Shown here: one piece after another, positions 34,580-41,923 of the stretch | Position numbering within the stretch: the first letter of the stretch is position 1 | Layout of the letters: every line of letters begins with the position of its first letter | From: Sandaracinaceae bacterium | GTDB lineage: Bacteria; Myxococcota_A; Polyangia; Polyangiales; Houyiibacteriaceae | Length of the DNA: 64,000 bases | Direction: 5' to 3' | Assembly (NCBI GenBank): GCA_020633075.1 | Contig: JACKEI010000005.1 | Span: forward strand, 248,001 to 312,000 | Notes under the pieces: generated by a model | What the model was told of the DNA's origin: nothing | Database searches by the model: none | The model's input: only the letters and a program-made list of their open reading frames with translations | Position numbers and translations under genes: made by a program

Positions 34580-35704
34580 TCAGTAGCGCCAGCCCGCCCG
34601 CACCTGCGCGTGTACGTAGCGATCCAGCAGGCCACCGACGATGTTCGGGTCGCCCGGCTGCGGCCGCAGGCGGTACATGTAGCGCTGCGCCTCGAAGCCC
34701 ACCGAGAGCTCGATGTTCTGCGGGAGCACGTAGCCGAGGTGGAGCCCCGACTCGAGACCCCAGCGGCGCCCACGCGGGAACCACGCGGCGGTGTCCACGT
34801 CCCCCGCGTCCGTGACCAGCCGCGCGCCAATGTGCACGGTCACGAAGAACCCGAGGTCCAGCGTGACCCGCGTCGCCGCGTCCAGGCGCAGGAAGCGGTA
34901 GTGACGGCTTGGCACGGCGGCGCGGTTGTCCACGTTGGGCAGCGCGATGGCCGAGCCGATGTCGAAGATCTGCCGCCCGCCGCCCACGCCCACGCTCGCG
35001 TCGATGCCGCGGTTCAGCAGCGCGTCTTGGTCGAAGCGGTAGCGGAAGCCCGTGACCAGCTCCTGGGCGCGCGTGGGGAAGGTGCTCCCGTCGGCACGCA
35101 CCGAGTCGAAGGTCAGCATGTGCGTGTAGCGCAGCTCCACGCCGAGCCCGCCCAGGGCGCCCATGTCGGCCCGGGCCAAGGGATAGGCCGCTACGTAGCC
35201 GCCGAACTCCTTCGCGCTGTTCAGGCTGTAGGGCCGCATGAACCCGTAGAGGTCGTCGCGATACGTGAGGTGCTGGTAGAGCAACGCACCGATGGCCCCG
35301 AGCTCCAGCAGGGGGAGCCGGATGCGCCTCTCGGAGGTGGGCTCCTCGGCGGCGACGCAGTCGTCCTGGGCGTCGGGCGCGGGGCCCACGGCCGTGGCTC
35401 GCCGGGCGTCTGCCGCTCGCGCAGCCTCCGCAGCTTCCGCGGCTTCCATGCGGGCAACCTCGGCCTCGGCGGCCTCCGCTTCGGCCTGCAACCGGGCAGC
35501 CTCCGCCTCGAGGCGCTGGACCTCCGCCTCGGCTGCGGCAGCCGCCGCCTCCGCGTCATGCTCCAGCTGCGCTGGGTGGTCGTCTCCCTCGGCCCACTCC
35601 GGGTCCTCCAGCTGCGCGTGCGCCGCGGACGCGACCGAGAAGACCGCGACGAGCGCCAGCGAGCCAGCCGCGCGCAGCGAGAGCCATGTCCAGCCCCGAC
35701 TCAT
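34580..35704 (-). CDS. Outer-membrane beta-barrel protein with N-terminal coiled coil
   Basis: 374 residues. Signal peptide (LVAVFSVASAAHAQ). Residues ~45-105 are an Ala/Glu-rich coiled coil (EAAAAAAEAEVQRLEAEAAR, LQAEAEAAEAEVARMEAAEA). From about 130 the protein has alternating strands with aromatic girdles (MGALGGLGVELRYTHMLTFD, YVHAQVRAGWRY) and ends in Tyr after WR, typical of a beta-barrel. It overlaps the cytochrome-like lipoprotein gene by 4 bases (ATGA). A peptidoglycan- or partner-binding role for the coiled coil is inference. Confidence 0.8.
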   Translation of the reverse strand: MSRGWTWLSLRAAGSLALVAVFSVASAAHAQLEDPEWAEGDDHPAQLEHDAEAAAAAAEAEVQRLEAEAARLQAEAEAAEAEVARMEAAEAAEAARAADARRATAVGPAPDAQDDCVAAEEPTSERRIRLPLLELGAIGALLYQHLTYRDDLYGFMRPYSLNSAKEFGGYVAAYPLARADMGALGGLGVELRYTHMLTFDSVRADGSTFPTRAQELVTGFRYRFDQDALLNRGIDASVGVGGGRQIFDIGSAIALPNVDNRAAVPSRHYRFLRLDAATRVTLDLGFFVTVHIGARLVTDAGDVDTAAWFPRGRRWGLESGLHLGYVLPQNIELSVGFEAQRYMYRLRPQPGDPNIVGGLLDRYVHAQVRAGWRY

Positions 35705-36237
35705 GTCCCACCCCCGTCGTCGGTGCCCAGGTCGGCGGCGCTCATGTCCGGCACGCCGGCGTCGCGCATCTGCGCGAGGCGCGCCTGCTGGCGAACCCAG
35801 TCTCGCACACAGGCGATCTCCGCCTGGTCCAGGAAGCCCACGAGCGGCATGCGGTCCCCGCAGCCCTCACGCGGACCCTCCAGCTTCTCGAGCAAGAAGC
35901 TGTCGTCCGGCCGCGCGGGGTTGATGCGCATGCGCCCCTCGCACTGGGTGGACATCGTCCCGACGATGCGCGGCCCGGGGTTGGGGGAGACGAGATCGAG
36001 CTCCCCGGCCGGGTCGGCCGTCTCGTTGCCGTGGCAGGTGCCGGTCCCGCAACGCTGCCGGAAGAGATCCTCGACGTCGAGCGTGATGCGGCACTCGGGG
36101 GCTGGCCCGAACTGCTCCTCGTTGTCGATGGAGCCGACGCAGCCCGCGGTCGCGAGCGTGCCCAGCGTCGTGAGCGCGAGCAGTACGCGACGCGCACGGG
36201 CGAGTGGGAAGACTGAGGGGACTCTCGGCAGCATCAA
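35701..36237 (-). CDS. Cytochrome-like lipoprotein with CX4CH motif
   Basis: 178 residues. Lipobox TLATAGC. The mature protein has LDVEDLFRQRCGTGTCHGNE, an expected heme c context (leading F...CxxCH and following acidic/Gly loop), but with four residues between the cysteines. A later GCGDRMPLVGFLDQAE and CVRDWVRQQ match the distal half of secreted single-domain c-type cytochromes of this group (a Met ligand in DRMPL). The C-terminus is acidic and Asp-rich. It is followed, with a 4-base overlap, by a barrel gene. Confidence 0.75.
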   Translation of the reverse strand: MMLPRVPSVFPLARARRVLLALTTLGTLATAGCVGSIDNEEQFGPAPECRITLDVEDLFRQRCGTGTCHGNETADPAGELDLVSPNPGPRIVGTMSTQCEGRMRINPARPDDSFLLEKLEGPREGCGDRMPLVGFLDQAEIACVRDWVRQQARLAQMRDAGVPDMSAADLGTDDGGGT

Positions 36238-36289
36238 AGGGGAGCTCGTGGCAAGGCCCGGCGGGCGTGAGATGGCGACATGGGTACCA

Positions 36290-36312
36290 CCTTCCGGCCC
36301 ATCGACGGAAGG
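36290..36312. terminator. Terminator-like hairpin after lipoprotein paralogue B
   Basis: CCTTCCG, nine-base loop, CGGAAGG lies just after the stop of the minus-strand gene 36333-37235 and before the cytochrome-like gene. There is no T-run, so a processing or attenuation stem is equally possible. Confidence 0.35.
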
Positions 36313-36332
36313 GTTCTTCGTTGGGACCCAGG

Positions 36333-37235
36333 CTAGTCGGTGGTGTCGCTGGGCGGGAGCACGAAGGCGGTCACCCCGTGAATGGTCATGGCGGTGGAGA
36401 GTTGGTCGCAGCTCCCCAGCTCGTTGGGCACCAGGTCGGCCAGGCCGCGGAGGGCCCGCGCGGCGATCGGCATGATGGACTCGCCCCCCGGGATCTCGGC
36501 CAGCAGGTCGTCGATGAGGGTCTGCACGGGAACGGCGCCGCCCAGGATGCCGGTGATCTCGCCGGAGTCCGCGTCGAAGTCGATGGAGAGGTGGCCCGAG
36601 AAGATGGGCAGGTTGAAGCGCTGGTCCAGGATGGCGACCGGGAGGACGGTCTCGAACGACGAGGCCTCCATGTGACCGTCGATGATGCGCGCATGACGCA
36701 TCTCGGCGGACATGGTCCCCGGCTGGATGTCGAAGGACTGACCGGGCACCAGCAGCCCGTCGTTCCCGACATCCGTCGGGCCCTCACCGAAGTGGAGCCG
36801 CACCGTGACGTCGTTGTCGTTCTCGAAGCTGTTGAGCCCCTCGAACTCCACCAGGATCAACAGCGAGCCTTCGTTGATGGCCCCCTGGATGAGCGCGGCG
36901 GGATCGCCGCCGAACAGGGCCAGCGTGGGCCCGAAGAGCGAGAGCTGGTTGTCGATGCCGGGGACACCGTCCGGGTCGGTGAAGTCCAGCTTGTTGCAGG
37001 TCTCGAGGGCCGGGACGTCGTCGACACGGCCGTCCAGGTTGAGCCCGACGACCGAACCGTCCGCCCCCGCGTTGGCCACGAGACCCACCTCGGCGAGCAC
37101 CACGGAGTAGGTGAAGCCCTCGGGCCCGCTGTCCGCACAGGACAGCAAGAGCGCGAGCGAGAGCACGAGCGGCGTGCGCGCGAGCCAGGGGTCCGCGAGG
37201 CGCGCGCGACGCGACTTGGATGAACCCGGGCCCAT
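36333..37235 (-). CDS. Secreted lipoprotein, paralogue B of an unnamed family
   Basis: 300 residues. Basic N-terminus, then lipobox LSLALLLSC. It is closely similar along its length to the protein at 12526-13497 (shared ETCNKLDFT, GIDNQLSLFGP, GAINEGSLL, LVEFEGL, FGEGPTDVGNDG, LVPGQSFDI, HGVTAFVLPP). ATG 37235 is chosen: it lies 2 bases after the stop of the DUF1552 gene, and the longer open frame reading into that gene is unconserved. So this copy is the third member of a DUF1592-DUF1552-lipoprotein operon. No domain or enzymatic motif recognised. Confidence 0.82.
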   Translation of the reverse strand: MGPGSSKSRRARLADPWLARTPLVLSLALLLSCADSGPEGFTYSVVLAEVGLVANAGADGSVVGLNLDGRVDDVPALETCNKLDFTDPDGVPGIDNQLSLFGPTLALFGGDPAALIQGAINEGSLLILVEFEGLNSFENDNDVTVRLHFGEGPTDVGNDGLLVPGQSFDIQPGTMSAEMRHARIIDGHMEASSFETVLPVAILDQRFNLPIFSGHLSIDFDADSGEITGILGGAVPVQTLIDDLLAEIPGGESIMPIAARALRGLADLVPNELGSCDQLSTAMTIHGVTAFVLPPSDTTD

Positions 37236-37237
37236 GC

Positions 37238-38578
37238 TCAGACCTCGATGGCCGACAAGCCTGTGGTGGTGCGCGCCGCGCCCACGCCCCAGTCCCCCGC
37301 GTTGATGCCCATTGCGCGGATGAGGGACAGGATCACCTGGCTGGCGTTCTCGCCGTTGCCGCGGTGGTGGAGGCCCATCTTGATCTTGTTGCAGGCGCTC
37401 CCCGCGAGGAGCAGCGGGTAGTTCTCGATGCTGTGGTCGCGGCCGCGCGAGCAATCGGTGGTGCCGAGGCACACCATGTTGTCCAACAGGCGGCCGTCGC
37501 CCTCCTGCACGCTGGCGAGCTTACCCACGAAGTAGGCGAGCTGATCCATGATGCTGGTCAGGATGCCGTCCACCTGGGGCTGATCACCCGGCTCGTTGTG
37601 GGTCAGGTTGTGGTGCTCCATCGTCGTGTTCGGATACCAGATGTTGGACACCGGTCCCGAGAACATGACGCTGAACACGCGCGTCTGATCGCACGCGAGG
37701 GCGTAGGTGAGGATGTCCGCCACGGCGCGGTGCTTGGCGAACATCTGCTCGCGACCGTTGACGTCCGGGTACTCCATGAGGGGGGTCTGCGCCATCATGC
37801 ACGCGGCCAGATCGGGGGGATCTTCCTCCAGGCGCAGCAGCTGCAGCTCCAGCTCTCGGACGTTGGTGAGGTGCTGGTCCACGCGCGCCCTGTCGTGAGA
37901 GCCGAGGCGCGACTCGAGGCGCGTGATGTCGTCCTGTACCGCAGAGAGCACGCTGCGACGCAGCGCCCAGCGCGGGTCGATGATGGGCTCTTCGCCAGGG
38001 AGCGTGAAGCCCTCACCGAAGATGCGGCGGTAGAGCGCGATGGGGTTGGACTCCACCGGGTTGTCGTTGTTCGGTCCGTTGACGCTGAACGAGCGCACGC
38101 CGCGCTGCACCCCCGCCTCGATGGAGCGGAAGCGCGTGGCGCCACCCACCGCCTCGCGAACGACGACGTCCACGCTGGGGGACGAGAAGGTCTGCTGCCC
38201 GTTGACGGCGAGCGGATGGCCCGCGAGCAAGCCCGCCGGGCCCGCGAAGTGGGCCTCGAGGTTCTCGCCGAAGACCTTCATCCCGGACACGATGGTGATG
38301 TCCTGGGCGAGCCCTGCCGTGGCGAAGGGCGTGAGCTCCGGACTCATCGCGAAACCACGTCCGGTCTCGGTGGGGAACCAGCGCTCCGGAATGACACCGT
38401 TGCCCCAGATCCACGTCCCAAAGCGGCGCGGCAGCGCGGTGCCGTCCGCGAGCGCGGTGCCGTTGTCGTTCAGGAACACGTCGAGCAGCGGAAGGCTGAC
38501 GCCCACGGCGGCGCCGCCGAGCAAGCCCTTGAGCACGGTGCGGCGGTCGAGAAGGCGCTTGGGTCGGAAGTAGGCCAT
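37238..38578 (-). CDS. DUF1552 family secreted protein
   Basis: 446 residues. Twin-arginine-like signal (LLDRRTVLKGLLGGAAVGVS). DUF1552 hallmarks are RFGTWIWGNGVIPERWFPTE, TIVSGMKVFGEN, HFAGPAGLLAG, SVMFSGPVSNIWYP and MVCLGTTDCSRGRDHSIENY with PLLLAG, the last resembling the sulfatase/alkaline-phosphatase-like core of this family. DUF1552 proteins almost always sit beside DUF1592/DUF1588 cytochrome-like proteins, as here (1-base stop/start overlap at 38578). Substrate and activity are not established. Confidence 0.9.
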   Translation of the reverse strand: MAYFRPKRLLDRRTVLKGLLGGAAVGVSLPLLDVFLNDNGTALADGTALPRRFGTWIWGNGVIPERWFPTETGRGFAMSPELTPFATAGLAQDITIVSGMKVFGENLEAHFAGPAGLLAGHPLAVNGQQTFSSPSVDVVVREAVGGATRFRSIEAGVQRGVRSFSVNGPNNDNPVESNPIALYRRIFGEGFTLPGEEPIIDPRWALRRSVLSAVQDDITRLESRLGSHDRARVDQHLTNVRELELQLLRLEEDPPDLAACMMAQTPLMEYPDVNGREQMFAKHRAVADILTYALACDQTRVFSVMFSGPVSNIWYPNTTMEHHNLTHNEPGDQPQVDGILTSIMDQLAYFVGKLASVQEGDGRLLDNMVCLGTTDCSRGRDHSIENYPLLLAGSACNKIKMGLHHRGNGENASQVILSLIRAMGINAGDWGVGAARTTTGLSAIEV

Positions 38579-40266
38579 CAGTTCTCCTCCATCGTGACGA
38601 CGGCGCGCAGGCCACGGGAAGTGCGGAAGCCCTCGCTCAGCGCGATGGCGACGAGCAGATCCTTGACGCGGTAGCCCGAGGCCGCGAAGGCCTCGGTGAG
38701 CTCGTCGATCTGGATCTGCTCCGTGCGCTCGGGTGTGTGTCCAGTGGCGTACTTGTAGAGGTTACGGGCGAAGCAGGCGGGCATGTCGGGGTGATTGCGG
38801 ATGAGGACGCCGAGGGCCGCCGCGTCTGCGAAGGGCACGCCGTCGAGGTCGCTGCTGGGGTCGATGATGGCGCCCGCCTCGAGACGTCGGTAACGTCCGA
38901 GGGCGTCGAAGTTCTCGAACCCGAGGCCGATGGGATCCATCACGGAGTGACAGCTGGCGCAGACCGGGTTCTCGCGGTGCTCCGCGAGGCGCTCGCGCAG
39001 GGTGGTGGCCGTCACGGACGGCTCCGGGATGGAGGTGTCCACGTCGGCCGGGGGTGGCGGGATCTCGCCGCACAGGATGGCGATGCGCACGAACTTGCCG
39101 CGCGAGGTGGCCGAGGTCGCGGTCGCGTGGCTGTGCAGGGCCATGAATGACGCCTGCGTGAGGATGCCCGCGCGCGGGGAGTCGTCCGGATAGGTGAACG
39201 GGGCGAAGCCGTCGCGCGACGGCGTGGGAACGCTGTAGATGGACGCCATCTTGCGGTTGAGGAACGTGGTGCGCGTCGTGAAGACGTCACGGTAGTCCCC
39301 CTCGTCCTCGAAGATGTTCTGCTCGAGGGTGAGCAGTGTCTCCTCACGCGCGCTGGGGCCCACATCGCCATCGATGTGCACGAAGACCTCGGGGTCCTTC
39401 ACCAGCGTCGTGAGCTTGTCCAGCTCGAAGAGCTCCGTGAAGAACGAGCGCACGCCCTCGCGAGCGCGCGGGTCGTCCACCATCCGGCGCACCTGCGCCT
39501 CGAGCAGCGCGTCGTCCACCAGATCGCCGTCCTCCGCAGCCGCGAGCAGCGTGTCGTCCGGCGTGGAGTTCCAGAGGAAGTAGCTCAGGCGCGAGGCCAT
39601 CTCCAGACTGGAGTAACGCAGCGCCGGGGCGTCCTCGGCGGCGGCGGGGTTCTCCTCGCCGAGCTCCACGCGGTACAGGAAGTTGGGCGAGGTGAGCAGT
39701 CCAATCAGGCCGAACTCGAGGCCGTCGTAGAAGTCCGTGAGGATGGTCGCCGCCTGGCCGGAGACGCCCACGAGGGGGTCGAGCTCGACCTCCGCGAGGG
39801 GCCGGCGCCACAGACGCTGGCCATAGTCCGCCAGGAAGGCGCGCGCGCAGACGGCGTCGACCGTGCCCGTCGGCGTGCACGGCATGAGCGCGTCACGTTC
39901 CGGTCCGGGCTCCAGCACCTGCGCCGCCACGGTGGTGGCCATGCTCTCGTACAGCTCCGTGCCCCGCGCCGAGATGCCGCCGAAGGCCGCCCCGACCGCG
40001 TAGGAGTGGTCCACGCGGTTGTCGTTCTCGAGCGGGCCCGCCACGACGACGTGCTCGCCGAACACGTCCACCAGCGAGTTGCGGTACTGCGCGCGGGTCA
40101 GGCGCAGCAAGACGGAGTCTGCCGCGACGAAGTCGGGGGGCGGGAGCGGGGGATCGGGCTGGACGTTGTCGGCGGGGGCTCCGCCGATGACACCGGTCGT
40201 CTCGCAGGCGGCAAGCGCGAGCGCTCCCAAGAGCGCGACGGCCTGATGAGTTCGGAATTGACGCAT
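38578..40266 (-). CDS. DUF1592/DUF1588-type cytochrome-like lipoprotein
   Basis: 562 residues. ATG 40266 gives lipobox ALALAAC. The domain order matches the DUF1587-DUF1595-DUF1592-DUF1588-DUF1585 series: LTRAQYRNSLVDVFGE (DUF1587), DYGQRLWRRPLAEVEL (DUF1595), LGLIGLLTSPNFLYRVELGE-like (FGLIGLLTSPNFLYRVEL) and SRLSYFLWNSTPDD (DUF1592), RAGILTQASFMALHSHA with NPVCASCHSVMDPIGLGFEN (DUF1588), and YKYATGHTPE (DUF1585). CASCH is the heme c site. It is the first gene of a minus-strand operon. Confidence 0.92.
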   Translation of the reverse strand: MRQFRTHQAVALLGALALAACETTGVIGGAPADNVQPDPPLPPPDFVAADSVLLRLTRAQYRNSLVDVFGEHVVVAGPLENDNRVDHSYAVGAAFGGISARGTELYESMATTVAAQVLEPGPERDALMPCTPTGTVDAVCARAFLADYGQRLWRRPLAEVELDPLVGVSGQAATILTDFYDGLEFGLIGLLTSPNFLYRVELGEENPAAAEDAPALRYSSLEMASRLSYFLWNSTPDDTLLAAAEDGDLVDDALLEAQVRRMVDDPRAREGVRSFFTELFELDKLTTLVKDPEVFVHIDGDVGPSAREETLLTLEQNIFEDEGDYRDVFTTRTTFLNRKMASIYSVPTPSRDGFAPFTYPDDSPRAGILTQASFMALHSHATATSATSRGKFVRIAILCGEIPPPPADVDTSIPEPSVTATTLRERLAEHRENPVCASCHSVMDPIGLGFENFDALGRYRRLEAGAIIDPSSDLDGVPFADAAALGVLIRNHPDMPACFARNLYKYATGHTPERTEQIQIDELTEAFAASGYRVKDLLVAIALSEGFRTSRGLRAVVTMEEN

Positions 40267-40339
40267 GAAACCTCGGGGGGGCTGCGCGGAAGAATAGCAG
40301 CCTGACAGGCAAATGCGCGAAGAAAAGCTGATTTGGGGC

Positions 40340-41554
40340 TCAGTTCTGCGGGGGCGCGGCCGCCAGCGCAGCCTCCCAGGAGGCCCCCGCCGCGAGCAGC
40401 TTCTGGTACTGGATGACCAGCGGCGGCATGGACGCGGCGAGCACGGCGGAGAGCTTGCCCTCGCGGCCGAAGACCGCACAGAACTTCTCCGCATCGGCGG
40501 ATCCCGCGACGAAGCGGACCTCGTCCGTCCCCAGCGGGCGGCCGGCCCCCTGCAGCTTCACGCCGAACTGATCCGACCAGAAGCTCGGGACATGAGCGTA
40601 CTCGGCGGCGGCGTCGCCGTGGAGCAGGTGGTCCACCGCGGCGCGGGCGCCCTCCACGGCATTGCTCCAGTGCTCGAGGCGCATGTGCTCCCCGAAGAGG
40701 GGGTTCCAGAAGCGCGCGACGTCACCGACGGCGTACACGCCGTGGCCTGCGTGGCAGTGCGCGTCCGTGACGACCCCGTCATCCAGCGTCAGGCCCGAGC
40801 CCGCCAGCCACTCCGTGTTGGGGACCGCGCCGATGCCCACGATGCAGACCTCCGCCGGGACGAGCGTGCGGTCGGACAAGCGCACACCGGAGAGCTGCCG
40901 CCCGTCGCCCTGGCCGCGCGCGTCGAACCCGGCCACCGAGACCCCACAGCGCAGCGTGGCACCGTGAGCCTGCATGCGCGCGCCCAGCGCGGCGCCGAGC
41001 GTGACCCCCAGCCCACGCACCAGCGGAGCCGAGAGCGCCTCGAGGATGGTCACCTCGCAACCGAGCGCGCGCGCCGTGCTGGCGACCTCCGCCCCGATGA
41101 AGCCGGCGCCCACCACACACACGCGCGGGGTGCTCGCGAGGGCCTCGCGGAGGGCGCGGGCGTCGTCGAGCGTGCGCAGCGTAAAGAGACCGCGCAGCTC
41201 GGGCTGGTCCGGCAGCCTGCGCGCTCGCGCTCCCGTCGCGAGGATGGCCGCGTCATAGGGCAGCTCGCTCCCATCGGCCAGCAGCACGCGGCGGCGCGCC
41301 GTGTCCAGGCCCGCCGCGCGGGTGCCGAGCCGCAGGTCCAGGTCCAGCTCGTCGTAGGGCTTGCGGCGCAAGGCCAGCTGCTCCTCCGTGAAGGTCCCGG
41401 CCAGGAGCTGCTTCGACAGAGGGGGGCGGTCGTATGGGAGATGAGGCTCCTCCCCGAGGAGGGTCAGCGGGCCCGCGTAGCCCTTGCGGCGCAGCAGCTC
41501 GGCGGCGCGCAAGCCCCCCAACGACGCCCCCACGATTACGACTGACTCCGGCAT
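40340..41554 (-). CDS. Ferredoxin reductase (rhodocoxin/putidaredoxin-reductase type)
   Basis: 404 residues, FAD/NAD(P)H flavoprotein. FAD-binding VIVGASLGGLRAAELLRRKG at 5-24; YDRPPLSK and ILATGARARRLP; NAD-binding VCVVGAGFIGAEVAS; FAD GVYAVGDVARFWNP; C-terminal reductase domain with HWSNAVEGAR. This is the class that reduces small [2Fe-2S] or [3Fe-4S] ferredoxins for cytochrome P450 or oxygenases. It is divergent from a ferredoxin gene, so the pair probably forms an electron-transfer chain. No P450 or oxygenase gene is in the window. Confidence 0.93.
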   Translation of the reverse strand: MPESVVIVGASLGGLRAAELLRRKGYAGPLTLLGEEPHLPYDRPPLSKQLLAGTFTEEQLALRRKPYDELDLDLRLGTRAAGLDTARRRVLLADGSELPYDAAILATGARARRLPDQPELRGLFTLRTLDDARALREALASTPRVCVVGAGFIGAEVASTARALGCEVTILEALSAPLVRGLGVTLGAALGARMQAHGATLRCGVSVAGFDARGQGDGRQLSGVRLSDRTLVPAEVCIVGIGAVPNTEWLAGSGLTLDDGVVTDAHCHAGHGVYAVGDVARFWNPLFGEHMRLEHWSNAVEGARAAVDHLLHGDAAAEYAHVPSFWSDQFGVKLQGAGRPLGTDEVRFVAGSADAEKFCAVFGREGKLSAVLAASMPPLVIQYQKLLAAGASWEAALAAAPPQN

Positions 41555-41595
41555 CTGCGCTCCTCGTCTCTAATGCGCTGGCCCCGGCGAGCGCG

Positions 41596-41624
41596 TTGCG
41601 GTACAAAGTGAAACATGTTCTAGT
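41596..41624 (+). promoter_or_regulatory. Candidate promoter overlapped by a KstR-like palindrome (ferredoxin gene)
   Basis: TTGCGG (41596-41601) and TCTAGT (41619-41624) are spaced 17 bases and could be -35/-10 of the ferredoxin gene. The 14-mer TGAAACATGTTCTA at 41609-41622, inside the spacer and -10, fits TnnAACnnGTTnnA, the consensus of mycobacterial KstR (TetR-family repressor of steroid catabolism). The site is in a 123-base divergent gap with the reductase. Position favours repression. The promoter hexamers are weak evidence. Confidence 0.45.
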
Positions 41625-41677
41625 TGTCTGCGCCGAGCAACCCGAGGCGCGGTCGCCTACAACCGGAGAGCCACGAA

Positions 41678-41869
41678 ATGAAGATCGTTTTCGATGCCGA
41701 CGCCTGCGCGTGCCACGGACAGTGTGCCAGCGCCGCCCCTGAGCTCTTTGCCTTTGACGACGCCGGGCACCTCAAGGTGCTGATCGAGGAGCCGCCCGAA
41801 GAGCTCTGGGAAGCCGCCGAGGACGCCGCCGACGTGTGCCCCGTGCAGGCCATCACCCTGGTGCGCTGA
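41678..41869 (+). CDS. Small ferredoxin, [3Fe-4S] type (P450-associated family)
   Basis: 63 residues. The N-terminal KIVFDADACACHGQC and C-terminal ADVCPVQAITL are the pattern of bacterial P450-partner ferredoxins (C-x2-HG-x-C, then CP): Cys10, Cys16 and Cys54 are the cluster ligands, and Cys12 sits at the variable position. ATG 41678 is preceded by GGAG at 41665-41668, 9 bases away; an upstream TTG frame would add 18 poor residues. Divergent from its probable reductase and followed by a flavoprotein gene. Confidence 0.9.
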   Translation: MKIVFDADACACHGQCASAAPELFAFDDAGHLKVLIEEPPEELWEAAEDAADVCPVQAITLVR

Positions 41870-41923
41870 GCGCCTGCTGCGCTGCGCGCCACGACGCCTG
41901 AAACGCGTGAGAAGGAGCCCCCC

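Noticed and set aside
36333..37472. Longer start for lipoprotein paralogue B (379 residues)
   Set aside because: The extra 79 residues lie within the DUF1552 coding sequence and lack a signal; ATG 37235 fits the 2-base gap and the lipobox.
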